The position numbers were made by a program, and so were the translations under genes. A stretch of DNA of 64,000 nucleotides from Duganella sp. OV510 (lineage in GTDB: Bacteria > Pseudomonadota > Gammaproteobacteria > Burkholderiales > Burkholderiaceae_D): the NCBI RefSeq assembly GCF_900100205.1, contig NZ_FNEQ01000001.1:186001-250000 (forward strand). The letters run 5' to 3'. This document shows positions 45,502 through 54,827 of this stretch, piece after piece. The notes beneath the pieces were generated by a model. It had not been told where the DNA came from, searched no databases, and saw nothing but the letters and a program-made list of their open reading frames with translations. Within the stretch, counting starts at the first letter, position 1. Every line of letters starts with the position of its first letter.

Positions 45502-46104
45502 CTATAGTCCCTTGAACGCCACCGTCAGCATGTGCTGCACGATGGCGTCATTACTCATCTTGCTGTACTTGCTCAGGAACTCGACCGCCGGATCGCAGGT
45601 GCGGGCGTAGTAGCTGAACAGGATCACATCACTTGGCAGGCTGGCGTTCAGCAAGCCTTCCTTCTGTCCCTGCTTGACCAGCGCTTCCAGCTGGCGGTTC
45701 AGCTTGACCACGCGCAGCATATATTTGACGTTGCGCATCAACATATCCCGCACGTGCGGGCTGGTCGATGGCAGGAATGGCAGCCCCCCACCCAGGCGCA
45801 CCCGCAGCGCCCATTCCAGCAAGTCTGACAATTTCTGCACCGGCCCAAGCGACGCATCCATCGCGCCGACCTGTTCGATCGCCCCGTCCAGCAGGCGGAT
45901 CATCGCCTCGCCCACCAGTTCCTCCTTAGACTTGAAGTGCTTGTACAGGCTGGGCTTGGAAATGCCGACCGCGCCGGCCACATCGTCCATCGTCATCAAG
46001 TCATAACCCTTGCTGCTTAGCACGGAGGTGGTGGCATCGAGGATCGCGCTTTCGCGCAGCTTGAACGCCTGATCTTTGAAGCTGAATTTGGAAAGAATAC
46101 TCAT
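45502..46104 (-). CDS. TetR-family repressor
   Basis: 200 residues: N-terminal helix-turn-helix (about 15-65; ATTSVLSSKGYDLMTMDDVA, AVGISKPSLYKHFKSKEEL) and a helical ligand domain. Divergent from the eight-gene lipid-type operon, with a perfect palindrome in the gap, so it most likely represses that operon and itself. Ligand unknown; a fatty acid or related lipid is a fair guess from context. Confidence 0.86.
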   Translation of the reverse strand: MSILSKFSFKDQAFKLRESAILDATTSVLSSKGYDLMTMDDVAGAVGISKPSLYKHFKSKEELVGEAMIRLLDGAIEQVGAMDASLGPVQKLSDLLEWALRVRLGGGLPFLPSTSPHVRDMLMRNVKYMLRVVKLNRQLEALVKQGQKEGLLNASLPSDVILFSYYARTCDPAVEFLSKYSKMSNDAIVQHMLTVAFKGL

Positions 46105-46116
46105 CGGTAAATTTTA

Positions 46117-46132
46117 GCTACTAATCAGTAGC
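46117..46132. promoter_or_regulatory. Palindromic operator between the TetR gene and the lipid-type operon
   Basis: GCTACT-AATC-AGTAGC, a perfect inverted repeat, 13 bases upstream of the TetR ATG and 58 before the FAD gene. GGTAGTAAT (about 46145-46153) could be a further half-site. The shape suits a TetR dimer. Confidence 0.55.
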
Positions 46133-46189
46133 GTTTTTGATTTGTTGGTAGTAATATTAGCATATCGGTAGCTCAACAGTCCTAAATCC

Positions 46190-47467
46190 ATGCAGACACG
46201 CAAACGTATTGCCGTAATCGGCGCTGGCATTTCCGGCCTGGCAGCCGCCTATTTCCTGCAACGTCGCCACGACGTGGTGTTGCTCGAAGCCGGCAGCTAT
46301 CTGGGCGGCCATGCCAACACGGTCGACATCCAGGTCGAAGGCAGTCATTGCGCGGTCGACACGGGTTTCCTCGTCTACAACGAGAAAACCTATCCGAACC
46401 TGATTGCACTACTGGATGAACTGGGCGTGGAAAGCATCGCCAGCGATATGTCGTTCGCCGTCTCCATGGATGACGGCGCGCTGGAATGGGCCGGCACCAG
46501 CCTCGACACGGTGTTCGCCCAGCGCCGCCGCATCGTCTCACCATCTTTCCTGCGCATGTTGCGCGACATCCTGCATTTCAATGGCCGCGCAGAAGAGTTT
46601 CTCGCACAAAGCCAGACAGATGGCGCCACGCTGGGTGAACTGCTGGCCCGTCACGGCTACGGCAACATGTTCCGCGATGCCTATCTGTTGCCGATGGCCG
46701 CTGCCATCTGGTCCAGCTCGCCGCGCGACATTCTTGGCTTCCCGGCTGCGACCTTCCTGCGCTTTTGCCTGAACCACGCGCTATTGCAGGTCAACGACCG
46801 GCCGCAATGGCGCACGGTGCGCGGCGGTTCGCGCAACTACGTGCAGGCTATCGCTGCCACGCTGGCCGATTATCGCCTGAATACGCCAGTGCATTCGCTG
46901 CGCCGTGAGAACGGCAAGGTGCTGGTTGATCTCGGCACGCACACTGAGGCGTTTGACGACGTGGTCCTGGCCACGCACGCACCAGCAACCCTGGCCATAT
47001 TGTCCGATGCAAGCGCCGACGAACGCGCCATCCTGGGCGCCGTGCGCTATCAGCCAAACATCGCCTGGCTGCACACCGATGCACGCCTGCTGCCGCAACG
47101 GCGCAAGGTCTGGTCGGCATGGAACTATCTGTCCAGCAAACAGGCGGATGGCAGCCGGCCAGTGTGTGTCAGCTACTGGCTGAACCAGTTGCAAAGTCTT
47201 CCTTTCGAAACACCGGTGGTGGTGACGCTCAATCCTGCCACCCTGCCGGCGGCGGACAAGATACTGGCACGCTTCGAATATGATCACCCAATCATGGACC
47301 AGCCAGCCATCGACGCACAGCAGGCCCTGGCTGGCATTCAAGGCCGAGGCGGCGTGTGGTACGCCGGCGCCTGGACTGGCTACGGCTTCCATGAGGACGG
47401 CCTCAAATCCGCCTTGCGCATCGCCGCTGCCTTCGATGTTGCGCCTGCCTGGACCTCGCTGCCATGA
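46190..47467 (+). CDS. FAD-dependent amine-oxidase-fold oxidoreductase
   Basis: 425 residues. The N-terminal dinucleotide-binding motif is IAVIGAGISGLAAAYFL, followed by LEAGSYLGGHANTVD and VDTGFLVYN, typical of the FAD oxidoreductases found beside DUF1365 and CFA-like genes; the C-terminal FAD loop is GVWYAGAWTGYGFHEDGLKSA. It probably oxidises a fatty-acyl chain or related lipid. It heads an operon of eight genes with 4-bp overlaps; TetR is divergent. Confidence 0.85.
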   Translation: MQTRKRIAVIGAGISGLAAAYFLQRRHDVVLLEAGSYLGGHANTVDIQVEGSHCAVDTGFLVYNEKTYPNLIALLDELGVESIASDMSFAVSMDDGALEWAGTSLDTVFAQRRRIVSPSFLRMLRDILHFNGRAEEFLAQSQTDGATLGELLARHGYGNMFRDAYLLPMAAAIWSSSPRDILGFPAATFLRFCLNHALLQVNDRPQWRTVRGGSRNYVQAIAATLADYRLNTPVHSLRRENGKVLVDLGTHTEAFDDVVLATHAPATLAILSDASADERAILGAVRYQPNIAWLHTDARLLPQRRKVWSAWNYLSSKQADGSRPVCVSYWLNQLQSLPFETPVVVTLNPATLPAADKILARFEYDHPIMDQPAIDAQQALAGIQGRGGVWYAGAWTGYGFHEDGLKSALRIAAAFDVAPAWTSLP

Positions 47468-48231
47468 ACCACCAGGCGCCCGCCCAGCTGGTCCACGCCC
47501 GCGTGATGCATGCGCGCTTGCGGCCGGTCCTGCATCGCTTCGTTTATCCGGTCTTCTACGTGCGCGTGAACCTGGCGCGGCTCGACGCTTGCCAGTCGGC
47601 CTGGTTTGGCATCGACCGCCACCGTCCGCTGTCGATTCGCACGCGCGACTACGGCCCGCGCGATGGCTCCAGCCTGGAACAATGGATGCGCGCCCTGCTC
47701 GCCACGCATGGCATCCAGGTCGATGGCGAACTGTGGTTGCAGACCTTTCCGCGCGTATTCGGCTACGTCTTCAATCCCGTCAGTTTCTGGCATTGCCATG
47801 ACCGCGACGGCCGATTGCGCGCGGTGCTGGCCGAGGTCAACAACACCTTCGGCGAAACCCATCGCTACCTGCTGCAGTTAAGCGAAGATGGTCACGGCGC
47901 CAGCCTCAAGCAGATGCATGTATCGCCGTTTTGCGCGCAGAACGGCAGCTACCGTTTCCGTTTCCGCTTGCATGGCACGCGCCAGCATACCGCCATCGAC
48001 TACCACGATGAGCATGGGCCGCTGATCCATACCGCACTTTCCGGCCAGGCCCAGCCCATGAGCAACGCTGCGGCCGCAGCGGCGCTGCTGCGCTATCCGC
48101 TGCTGGGCCTGGGAATTGTCTTCCGTATTCATAGCCAGGCGCTGCGCCTGTGGCTGAAGGGCGTGCCCTTCTTCCGCAAGCCGCCGCGCTCCCTTACCCA
48201 CATTACTGTTCACGAGGAGCCGCTCCAATGA
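47464..48231 (+). CDS. DUF1365 family protein
   Basis: 255 residues with VMHARLRPVLHRFVYPVFYV, FNPVSFWHCHDRDG, EVNNTFGE and HVSPF, the conserved stretch of DUF1365. The family is of unknown activity but nearly always lies between an FAD oxidoreductase and a CFA-like methyltransferase, as here. It overlaps both neighbours by 4 bp, so stoichiometric expression and a joint function in lipid modification are likely. Confidence 0.87.
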   Translation: MNHQAPAQLVHARVMHARLRPVLHRFVYPVFYVRVNLARLDACQSAWFGIDRHRPLSIRTRDYGPRDGSSLEQWMRALLATHGIQVDGELWLQTFPRVFGYVFNPVSFWHCHDRDGRLRAVLAEVNNTFGETHRYLLQLSEDGHGASLKQMHVSPFCAQNGSYRFRFRLHGTRQHTAIDYHDEHGPLIHTALSGQAQPMSNAAAAAALLRYPLLGLGIVFRIHSQALRLWLKGVPFFRKPPRSLTHITVHEEPLQ

Positions 48232-49433
48232 GCAAAACGCTGTCGACCACCCTACAGGCCGTCCCTGCCACCGCGCGCGTGTTCCTGAATCTGCTCGGCC
48301 GCATCAGCATCGGCCATCTGGAACTGATCACGCCCGATCAGACGCGCATGGTGTTCGGCAATGCGCATCTCGGGCCAGGCGCTACGCTGGAGGTGCATGA
48401 CTGGCGCGCGTGCGGCCGCATCCTGCGCGCCGGCGATATCGGCCTGGGTGAAGCCTGGGCAGCGGGATGGGTCAGCAGCCCTGATCTGGTTGCTTTGCTG
48501 CGGCTGGCGATCCGCAATGAGGCGGCGCTGGAGCCGGCCCTGTTTGGGGGCGCGCTGGCGCGTTGCTGGTATCGCCTGCGTCATTGGCTACGGCCGAATA
48601 CGCGCAGCGGCAGCCGTCGCAACATCCATAGCCACTACGACATCGGCAACGATTTTTACCGCCTGTGGCTGGACTCCGGCTGGACCTATTCGGCCGCCAT
48701 CTTTGCCGGCGACTACCAGCAGTCGCTGGAACAGGCGCAGTACCGCAAGTACCAGCGCATCATCGACACGCTGGGCCTGCGTGCGGGTGATCGCGTGCTG
48801 GAGATCGGTTGCGGCTGGGGCGGTTTTGCGGAACAGGCGGCACGCCAGGGCATCCATGTCCATGGACTGACGATCTCGCCGTCACAACTGGAGATTGCCC
48901 GCCAGCGTATCGATGCTGCCGGCCTGGGCGAGCTGGCACAGCTGGAATTGCGCGATTACCGTGATATCGGCGGCAGCTACGATGCCGTGGTGTCGATCGA
49001 AATGTTCGAGGCGGTGGGCGAGCGTTATTGGACCGAATACTTCAACACCGTGGCGGCGCGCCTGAAGCCTGGCGGACAGGCGCTGGTGCAGTCCATCACC
49101 ATTGATGAGCGCCACTTCGAGCGCTATCGCAGTACGGCAGACTTTATTCAAGAGTACATCTTCCCCGGCGGCATGCTGCCCAGCGTGGAGCGCTTCGAGC
49201 AAGGCGCCGCGCGGGCCGGCCTGCGTTCGACTGAACACTATGCCTTTGGACCCGATTACGCTGAAACCTTGCGCCGCTGGCGTAGTGCCTACCGCGCTAC
49301 CGGCGCGCAGGTCAGCGCACTTGGCATGGATACGCATTTCATGCGCATCTGGGACATGTATTTTGCCTATTGCGAAGCAGCATTTGATGAGGGCCGGACC
49401 GATGTTGTTCAATTCCATTTACATAAATCCTAA
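48228..49433 (+). CDS. Cyclopropane-fatty-acyl-phospholipid synthase-like SAM methyltransferase
   Basis: 401 residues. The SAM site is VLEIGCGWGGFAEQAARQG, with HYDIGNDFYRLWLD and YIFPGGMLPS as in CFA synthases. It transfers a methyl or methylene group to unsaturated acyl chains of membrane lipids. Similar enzymes in comparable clusters make methylated precursors of furan fatty acids rather than cyclopropanes, which is possible here. ATG 48228 overlaps the DUF1365 stop; the next gene starts inside its end. Confidence 0.88.
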   Translation: MSKTLSTTLQAVPATARVFLNLLGRISIGHLELITPDQTRMVFGNAHLGPGATLEVHDWRACGRILRAGDIGLGEAWAAGWVSSPDLVALLRLAIRNEAALEPALFGGALARCWYRLRHWLRPNTRSGSRRNIHSHYDIGNDFYRLWLDSGWTYSAAIFAGDYQQSLEQAQYRKYQRIIDTLGLRAGDRVLEIGCGWGGFAEQAARQGIHVHGLTISPSQLEIARQRIDAAGLGELAQLELRDYRDIGGSYDAVVSIEMFEAVGERYWTEYFNTVAARLKPGGQALVQSITIDERHFERYRSTADFIQEYIFPGGMLPSVERFEQGAARAGLRSTEHYAFGPDYAETLRRWRSAYRATGAQVSALGMDTHFMRIWDMYFAYCEAAFDEGRTDVVQFHLHKS

Positions 49434-49962
49434 GCGCCGGCAACTGCTGCGCGTAGCGGCGTTACTGGCTTGCGGCGCCTGGGCAACGCACGCTACGGCG
49501 GCGGATTGGCGCGCCATGCTGCCACAGGCGCAACCGGTGGGCGGTGGCGACATGACCTGGTTCGGCCTGCGTATCTACCGCGCCACCTTGTGGTCGGCCA
49601 GCAAGCCGTTCAATCCTGCGCAAGCGTTTGCGCTACAGCTGCACTACTACCGCACCATTAGCCGGCAGCGGCTTGTCGGCACGAGCATGGATGAAATACG
49701 CCGCCTGAGCCGGACGCCAATTGCGGAGGCCACATTGAAGCAATGGGAAGCGCTGCTGATGTCGGCATTTGTCGATGTCAGCGAGGGCGATGAGCTGACG
49801 GGTGTTTATCTGCCGGGACGCGGCATGCAACTGTATGACCGGCAGCGCCTGTTGGCCGAACTGGACGACGAGGCGCTGGCGCGCGCCTTCTTTGACATCT
49901 GGCTGAATCCGCAAAGCCGCGACAAGAAACTTCGTCAGCACCTGCTGGGGGAGCAGCCGTGA
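49402..49962 (+). CDS. Chalcone-isomerase-like exported protein
   Basis: 186 residues. The N terminus has two Arg before a hydrophobic run (KRRQLLRVAALLACGAW), which could be a Tat or Sec signal, cleaving near THATAA. The mature part shows the chalcone-isomerase-like pattern of bacteria (GGGDMTWFGLRIYRATLWSA, LQLHYYRTIS). True flavonoid chemistry is not implied; the fold also binds fatty acids. It overlaps the methyltransferase by 32 bp and the MFS gene by 4 bp. Confidence 0.8.
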   Translation: MLFNSIYINPKRRQLLRVAALLACGAWATHATAADWRAMLPQAQPVGGGDMTWFGLRIYRATLWSASKPFNPAQAFALQLHYYRTISRQRLVGTSMDEIRRLSRTPIAEATLKQWEALLMSAFVDVSEGDELTGVYLPGRGMQLYDRQRLLAELDDEALARAFFDIWLNPQSRDKKLRQHLLGEQP

Positions 49963-51332
49963 GTAATGCTGCATATGGCTTGCTGGGCGCGCCGTTGGCG
50001 ATGGCTGCCTTGCCCTTGTTCGTGCAGCTGCCGGCTTACTATGCGGCGCATCTCGGCATGGCGCTGGGGCCGTTGGGCGTCGTGCTGTTCGTCGCACGGG
50101 CAATCGATATGCTCCAAGATCCGTTGCTGGGCCATTTGCTGGATCGCACGCCGGCGCAGCGTCGTCGCTGGATGACGCTTGGCGCGATGGTGCTGGTGCC
50201 GGCGTTTGCCGCGCTGTGGCTGCCGCCATCGATTGGCTCTGGCGCGGTGCTGGGCGTCTGGCTGGCGCTGATGCTGGTACTGGCGTACGGCGCGCACAGC
50301 CTGGTCAACATCGCCTACCTGGCCTGGGGCGCCAGGCTGCAAGGCTCGCTCGGTGCAGCCGCATGGCGTGAAGGACTCGGTCTGGCAGGCATGATCGTCG
50401 CCAGCCTGGTGCCAGCCGCCATCCTGGCTGGCGATCCCGCGCAAGTTCGAAGCCGCCTCGCCGCCTACAGCCTGGCTTACGCGCTGCTGATGCTACTAGC
50501 CATCCGCGCCCTGTTCCGCCATGCGCCACCCACCACCACGCTCGCACCAGCAACACCGTCAGCAGAAGCGTTCCATGGCCTCACGGCCGCGAAGGCGCCG
50601 GCTGCGGACGTGCCGGTTGCGGACATGACGGTCGCGGACGTGCCGGTCGCGGACATGAGGACGAAGGCTGCAGACGGTATCCGGCGCATGCCGCAAGCGG
50701 GCGCTGCGGGGACGGGCTGGCGCGCGACGATTGGCGAGTTGGCGCGTGACCGGGCAGTGCGGGCGCTGTTGCTGCCCTACTTCCTGAACGCGCTCTCGGT
50801 AGCGATACCCGCAACGCTGGCGCTGTTCTACATCGCCGATCAACTGGGTGCGCCGCAGCTGTCGGGCATCTTCCTGGCCTGCTATTTCGGCGCCGCCGCT
50901 TGCGGTCTACCCGCGTGGACTGCGCTGGCGCGGAAGTACGGGCCGTTGCGCTGCTGGCGCTTTGGCATGTTGCTGTCCGTGGCTGGCTTCTGCGGTGCAG
51001 CGCTGCTCGGGCAAGGCGATCTGGTGGCATATGCCGTGGTCTGCCTCGCGGCGGGCGCGGCGCTCGGCGCCGACCTGGCGCTGCCACCGGTGCTACTCGG
51101 ACAAGCGCTAGATGACCGCCTTGGCGCCGGCTACGGCTTGTTCACGCTGCTCGGCAAACTGGCGCTGGCGCTGGCCGGACTATCGCTGCCGCTGCTGTCG
51201 TGGCTCGGCTATCACCCTGGCCAGGGTGGCGGCATCAGCCTGGTGCTGGCCTACGCCGTCCTGCCCTGCCTGTTCAAATTACTGGCCATGGCAGCGCTTG
51301 GCCGCTGCACGGAAAACGGGAGCACACCATGA
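49959..51332 (+). CDS. MFS transporter (GPH-symporter-like) with repeat insert
   Basis: 457 residues with about 12 membrane helices; AIDMLQDPLLGHLLDRTPAQRRRW near helix 2 is the GPH-type loop. Between helices 6 and 7 a polar insert of about 60 residues holds a duplicated ADVPVADM peptide. The transporter probably moves a lipid precursor or product of the pathway. It overlaps both neighbours by 4 bp. Confidence 0.85.
   Translation: MSNAAYGLLGAPLAMAALPLFVQLPAYYAAHLGMALGPLGVVLFVARAIDMLQDPLLGHLLDRTPAQRRRWMTLGAMVLVPAFAALWLPPSIGSGAVLGVWLALMLVLAYGAHSLVNIAYLAWGARLQGSLGAAAWREGLGLAGMIVASLVPAAILAGDPAQVRSRLAAYSLAYALLMLLAIRALFRHAPPTTTLAPATPSAEAFHGLTAAKAPAADVPVADMTVADVPVADMRTKAADGIRRMPQAGAAGTGWRATIGELARDRAVRALLLPYFLNALSVAIPATLALFYIADQLGAPQLSGIFLACYFGAAACGLPAWTALARKYGPLRCWRFGMLLSVAGFCGAALLGQGDLVAYAVVCLAAGAALGADLALPPVLLGQALDDRLGAGYGLFTLLGKLALALAGLSLPLLSWLGYHPGQGGGISLVLAYAVLPCLFKLLAMAALGRCTENGSTP
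50604..50660 (+). repeat. 30-bp tandem duplication in the MFS gene
   Basis: Two units (50604-50633 and 50634-50660, the second lacking three bases) encode ADVPVADM twice in the cytoplasmic loop between helices 6 and 7. Each unit itself contains a shorter repeat (GCGGAC). Confidence 0.8.
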
Positions 51333-51862
51333 AATACCTCTTCACCGCCATGCTGGCAACGCTGCTCACCGGCTGCGCCGGTCCGGATATCCAGCAATAT
51401 CAGGCCGTCACACCACAACTCGACCCGGCCGAATACTTCAGCGGCGTCACCGATGCCTGGGGCATGTTCCAGAAGCGTAACGGCGAAGTGACCAAGCGCT
51501 TCCACGTCGAAATCACCGGCAGCCAACAGGATGGCGTGCTGACGCTGGATGAACGCTTCCGCTACGACGACGGCACCACGCAGCAACGCGTCTGGCGCCT
51601 GGTCCGCGATGGCGAAGGCCGCTGGCGCGGCACCGCCGCCGACGTCCAGGGCGAAGCGCAAGGCACGGCCGCCGGCAACGCCCTGCGCTGGCAATACACG
51701 CTGCTGCTGCCAGTCGACGGCACGAGCTACGCAATGCAGTTCGACGACTGGATGTTCCTGATCGACCGCTGCACCATGATCAACCGCGCCAGCATGCGCA
51801 AGTTCGGCATCGAATTCGGCCAGGTCACGCTAACATTCCGGAGACGCGCATGCAACCCTTGA
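51329..51862 (+). CDS. DUF3833 lipoprotein
   Basis: 177 residues with a lipobox LLTGCAGPD and the DUF3833 pattern: YFSGVTDAWGMFQKRNGEV, FRYDDGTTQQRVWRL and MQFDDWMFLIDRCTMINRAS. DUF3833 genes recur in this lipid-type operon in many proteobacteria. It is anchored in the envelope; its function is not known. Overlaps MFS by 4 bp and the SDR by 13 bp. Confidence 0.87.
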   Translation: MKYLFTAMLATLLTGCAGPDIQQYQAVTPQLDPAEYFSGVTDAWGMFQKRNGEVTKRFHVEITGSQQDGVLTLDERFRYDDGTTQQRVWRLVRDGEGRWRGTAADVQGEAQGTAAGNALRWQYTLLLPVDGTSYAMQFDDWMFLIDRCTMINRASMRKFGIEFGQVTLTFRRRACNP

Positions 51863-52626
51863 ACACCCCTATCCGCGACTGGGCCGGACTGCGCGTCTGG
51901 GTGATCGGTGCCTCCAGCGGCATCGGCGCTGCACTGGCGCAGGAAGCCCTGCAGGCCGGCGCCCGCGTCGCGCTGTCGGCACGCCGGGCCGAGCGGCTGC
52001 AAACAGTCGCCGCAGGCCATCCGCAAGCACTGGTGGCCGCCTTCGACATCCTCGACAAGCCAGCCTGGCGCCAGCGCCATGACGAGATCTGCACGCAATT
52101 CGGCGGCATCGACCTGACCATCTTCTGCGCCGCCGACTACCGTCCGGAACGCAGCTGGGAAATCGACGCTGAAAGCGCCGCCCACACGCTGGCGACCAAT
52201 CTCGGCAGTGTCTACACCGGCCTGACCACCGTGCTGCCGGACATGCTGGCACGCGGCAGCGGCGGCATCGCCATTGTCGCCAGCGTGGCCGGCTATTTCG
52301 GCCTGCCCAACGCCAGCGTCTATGGCCCGAGCAAAGCTGCGCTGATCAACCTGGCCGAACTGCTGTACGTCGACCTGCGGCCACGCGGCATCAGCGTCTA
52401 CCTGATCAATCCCGGCTTCGTGCAAACGCCGCTGACGGCAAAGAACGAATTCACCATGCCAGCCTTGCAAACGCCGCAGGCAGCCGCACGCGCGATCCGC
52501 GACGGCATTGCCAGCGGCCGTTTCGAAATCCACTTCCCACGCCGTTTCACGCTGGCGCTCAAGCTGCTGCGCTGGCTGCCATACCGGCTGCGCTTCCCTT
52601 TGATATCCCGACTGGTACGCACATGA
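51850..52626 (+). CDS. Short-chain dehydrogenase/reductase of the lipid-type operon
   Basis: 258 residues: NAD(P) motif GASSGIGAALA, catalytic Ser region VASVAGYFG and YGPSK. Probably reduces or oxidises an acyl intermediate with the FAD enzyme. Overlaps DUF3833 by 13 bp and the NTF2-like gene by 4 bp. Confidence 0.87.
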   Translation: MQPLNTPIRDWAGLRVWVIGASSGIGAALAQEALQAGARVALSARRAERLQTVAAGHPQALVAAFDILDKPAWRQRHDEICTQFGGIDLTIFCAADYRPERSWEIDAESAAHTLATNLGSVYTGLTTVLPDMLARGSGGIAIVASVAGYFGLPNASVYGPSKAALINLAELLYVDLRPRGISVYLINPGFVQTPLTAKNEFTMPALQTPQAAARAIRDGIASGRFEIHFPRRFTLALKLLRWLPYRLRFPLISRLVRT

Positions 52627-53048
52627 GCACCACACTGGAGCCGCTGCTGGCCTGGTATGCCGCATTGACGCCGCAAACCGTCAGTCAGGCCGCACGGTTT
52701 TATGCCGCTGATGCGCAATTCCGCGACCCGTTCAACGACGTATGCGGTGTGCCGGCGATACAAGCCGTGCTGCATCACATGTTCACACATAGCGGTCATC
52801 CGCACTTCATCATTGGCGAACGCATCGTGCAGGGACAGCAGGCCTTCGTCACCTGGACTTTTGCCTGCACACTGCGTGGCAAGTTGTATGAAGTCGCCGG
52901 TGGCACACACTTCCGCTTCAACCAGCAAGGGATGGTCACGCTGCATCGCGACTATTGGGACGCTGCCGAAGAGCTGCTGCAAAAGCTGCCGCTGGTGGGC
53001 GCGCCGATACGCTGGCTGCGCCGCCGTTTCGCCGTGCAGATGGGTTAA
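52623..53048 (+). CDS. NTF2/SnoaL-like protein
   Basis: 141 residues. The pattern ARFYAADAQFRDPFNDVCG, ITGxx-like helix and FTWTFACTLRGKLYEVAG fits the NTF2-like cone fold, common as the last member of these operons. It may bind a small lipid-like substrate. Its stop shares TTAA with the convergent SDR. Confidence 0.8.
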   Translation: MSTTLEPLLAWYAALTPQTVSQAARFYAADAQFRDPFNDVCGVPAIQAVLHHMFTHSGHPHFIIGERIVQGQQAFVTWTFACTLRGKLYEVAGGTHFRFNQQGMVTLHRDYWDAAEELLQKLPLVGAPIRWLRRRFAVQMG

Positions 53049-53782
53049 GCCACCAGGGCCAGCGCATCCGCGCCCGCCGCAAATGACAACCGGGCGGAGG
53101 TATCGTTGGCGGCCTGCCATACCACCTCCGCCACATCGGCTGGCGTGGTCACCGCACTGATACCGGAAAAACCCGCAAACACCCGCTGGGCATATGGCTC
53201 ATACGCTGCCGGGATCAAACCCTGCATGCGCTGCTGGCCATTGGCGGTGAAGCCGGTCGAGGGGCCGTAGCCAGGCGCAACCAGCTTGACCGATACATCG
53301 AACTCCCTTAATTCCAGCGCCAGCGACGCTGTGTAGCCGGCAATTGCCGTCTTGCTGGCCGTGTAGGCGGCGACCAGCGGAAACGGGGCCAGCGTCGCGC
53401 TGGACGTCACGTTCACAATCACGCCTGCGCGGCGCTCGCGGAATTGCGGAATCAACGCCTGGCACATCGCCATCACGCCGAAGGTATTGGTGTCAAACAC
53501 CTCCCGCACCGTGGACATCGGCGTCGCCTCAAACGCCCCAAACAGGCCGATGCCGGCGTTATTCACCAGCACATCAATCGGGCCGGCTTCCGCAACCACG
53601 CGGTCGATACTGTCCTGCCGCGTGACGTCCAAGGCCATCACCCGCACATTGGCGGCGTCGGCGAACAAGTCTTCATCCGGTGTACGCATCGTGGCGATCA
53701 CCTGCCAGCCTTGCGACAAAAAATGGCGCGCAATCTCCAGGCCATAGCCAGACGAACAACCCGTGATCAATACCGTTTTCAT
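53045..53782 (-). CDS. Short-chain dehydrogenase/reductase, AraC-linked
   Basis: 245 residues: MKTVLITGCSSGYGLEIARH, NNAGIGLFG and YTASKTAIAGY. ATG 53782 follows AAGGAGAAGGA; the longer frame upstream is not supported. Substrate unknown. Divergent from the AraC regulator across 79 bp, which likely controls it. Not part of the lipid-type operon despite its position. Confidence 0.87.
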   Translation of the reverse strand: MKTVLITGCSSGYGLEIARHFLSQGWQVIATMRTPDEDLFADAANVRVMALDVTRQDSIDRVVAEAGPIDVLVNNAGIGLFGAFEATPMSTVREVFDTNTFGVMAMCQALIPQFRERRAGVIVNVTSSATLAPFPLVAAYTASKTAIAGYTASLALELREFDVSVKLVAPGYGPSTGFTANGQQRMQGLIPAAYEPYAQRVFAGFSGISAVTTPADVAEVVWQAANDTSARLSFAAGADALALVA

Positions 53783-53861
53783 TTCCTTCTCCTTGAATAA
53801 GTTGACTGGGAGAGAACGATAATTGATTATTTGCGGATGATCGATACTGAAAAGTCCAAAT

Positions 53862-54827
53862 ATGTTTAGCCAACATCCAGATCCATCCGATCCGCTGTCC
53901 GAGCTTGTACGGCTGCTGCGCCCTGATGCTGCATTTGCCAACATCATCAGCGGCAAAGGTGATTGGGCGGTGCGCTATACCGAATACGGCCTGCCCAGCT
54001 TCTGCATCATGCTGGAAGGTAGCTGCCTGCTATCGGTGGATGGCGAAGATCCGATCACCATCAGCGCCGGAGATTTCATCCTGCTGCCCGCCACGCCCGC
54101 GTTCAGCCTGTCGAGCTTCACGCCCGCGCCACCGGTTCATCTCGATCCCAACAAGGTTGGGCATGCGGAGCTACGCTATGGCGAGCAGGATGGGGCCCCG
54201 GATATGCGCTCACTGGGCGGTGCATTCATCTTCGACTGCGCCGAGCCGGCGCTGCTGGTGTCCTTGCTGCCGAGTGTGGTGCACGTTCGCGGTTCCGCGC
54301 GCCTTTCACGGCTGGTAGCGATGGTGGGCGAGGAATCTGCCGACCAGCAACCGGGCAACGCCTTCATGCTGTCGCGATTGGCGGAGATGCTGCTGGTGGA
54401 AGCCATGCGCTCCGCCACAGTGGCAGATGCACCGGCGGGCTTACTGCGCGGTCTCGGCGATGCGCGACTGGCACCGGCGCTGACGCATATGCATGCCAAC
54501 ATCGGCCACGCCTGGACGGTGGAACAACTGGCGAAGATCGCCGCCCTGTCCCGCTCCGGATTCTTCGAGCGCTTCACGCGCCTGGTCGGCAAGGCACCGA
54601 TGGACTACCTGCTCGCATGGCGCATGCAAATCGCCAAAGACCTGCTGCGCGCCAGCCAACTGGCCGTATCCGAGATTGCGGAACGTATCGGCTACGGATC
54701 AACCAGCGCATTCAGCGCCGCATTCAGCAGGCACACGGGACGATCACCCAGCCAGTATGCGCGCGCTGTATCAGCCCCAGCGCTGCGCAACGAACCAGCC
54801 GCCGCCCGCAGCCAGCGCCGTCATTAG
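53862..54827 (+). CDS. AraC-family regulator with cupin_6 domain
   Basis: 321 residues: N-terminal cupin (about 10-190; GSCLLSVDGEDPITISAGDFILLP) and AraC domain (about 205-305; WTVEQLAKIAALSRSGFFERF, VSEIAERIGYGSTSAFSAAF, HTGRSPSQYAR). Divergent from the SDR gene, its probable target. The end overlaps the convergent DUF2177 gene by 57 bp. Confidence 0.88.
   Translation: MFSQHPDPSDPLSELVRLLRPDAAFANIISGKGDWAVRYTEYGLPSFCIMLEGSCLLSVDGEDPITISAGDFILLPATPAFSLSSFTPAPPVHLDPNKVGHAELRYGEQDGAPDMRSLGGAFIFDCAEPALLVSLLPSVVHVRGSARLSRLVAMVGEESADQQPGNAFMLSRLAEMLLVEAMRSATVADAPAGLLRGLGDARLAPALTHMHANIGHAWTVEQLAKIAALSRSGFFERFTRLVGKAPMDYLLAWRMQIAKDLLRASQLAVSEIAERIGYGSTSAFSAAFSRHTGRSPSQYARAVSAPALRNEPAAARSQRRH

Noticed and set aside
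53819..53830. ATAAT-TG-ATTAT palindrome between SDR and AraC genes
   Set aside because: AT-only palindrome likely to be promoter sequence; AraC proteins usually bind direct repeats.
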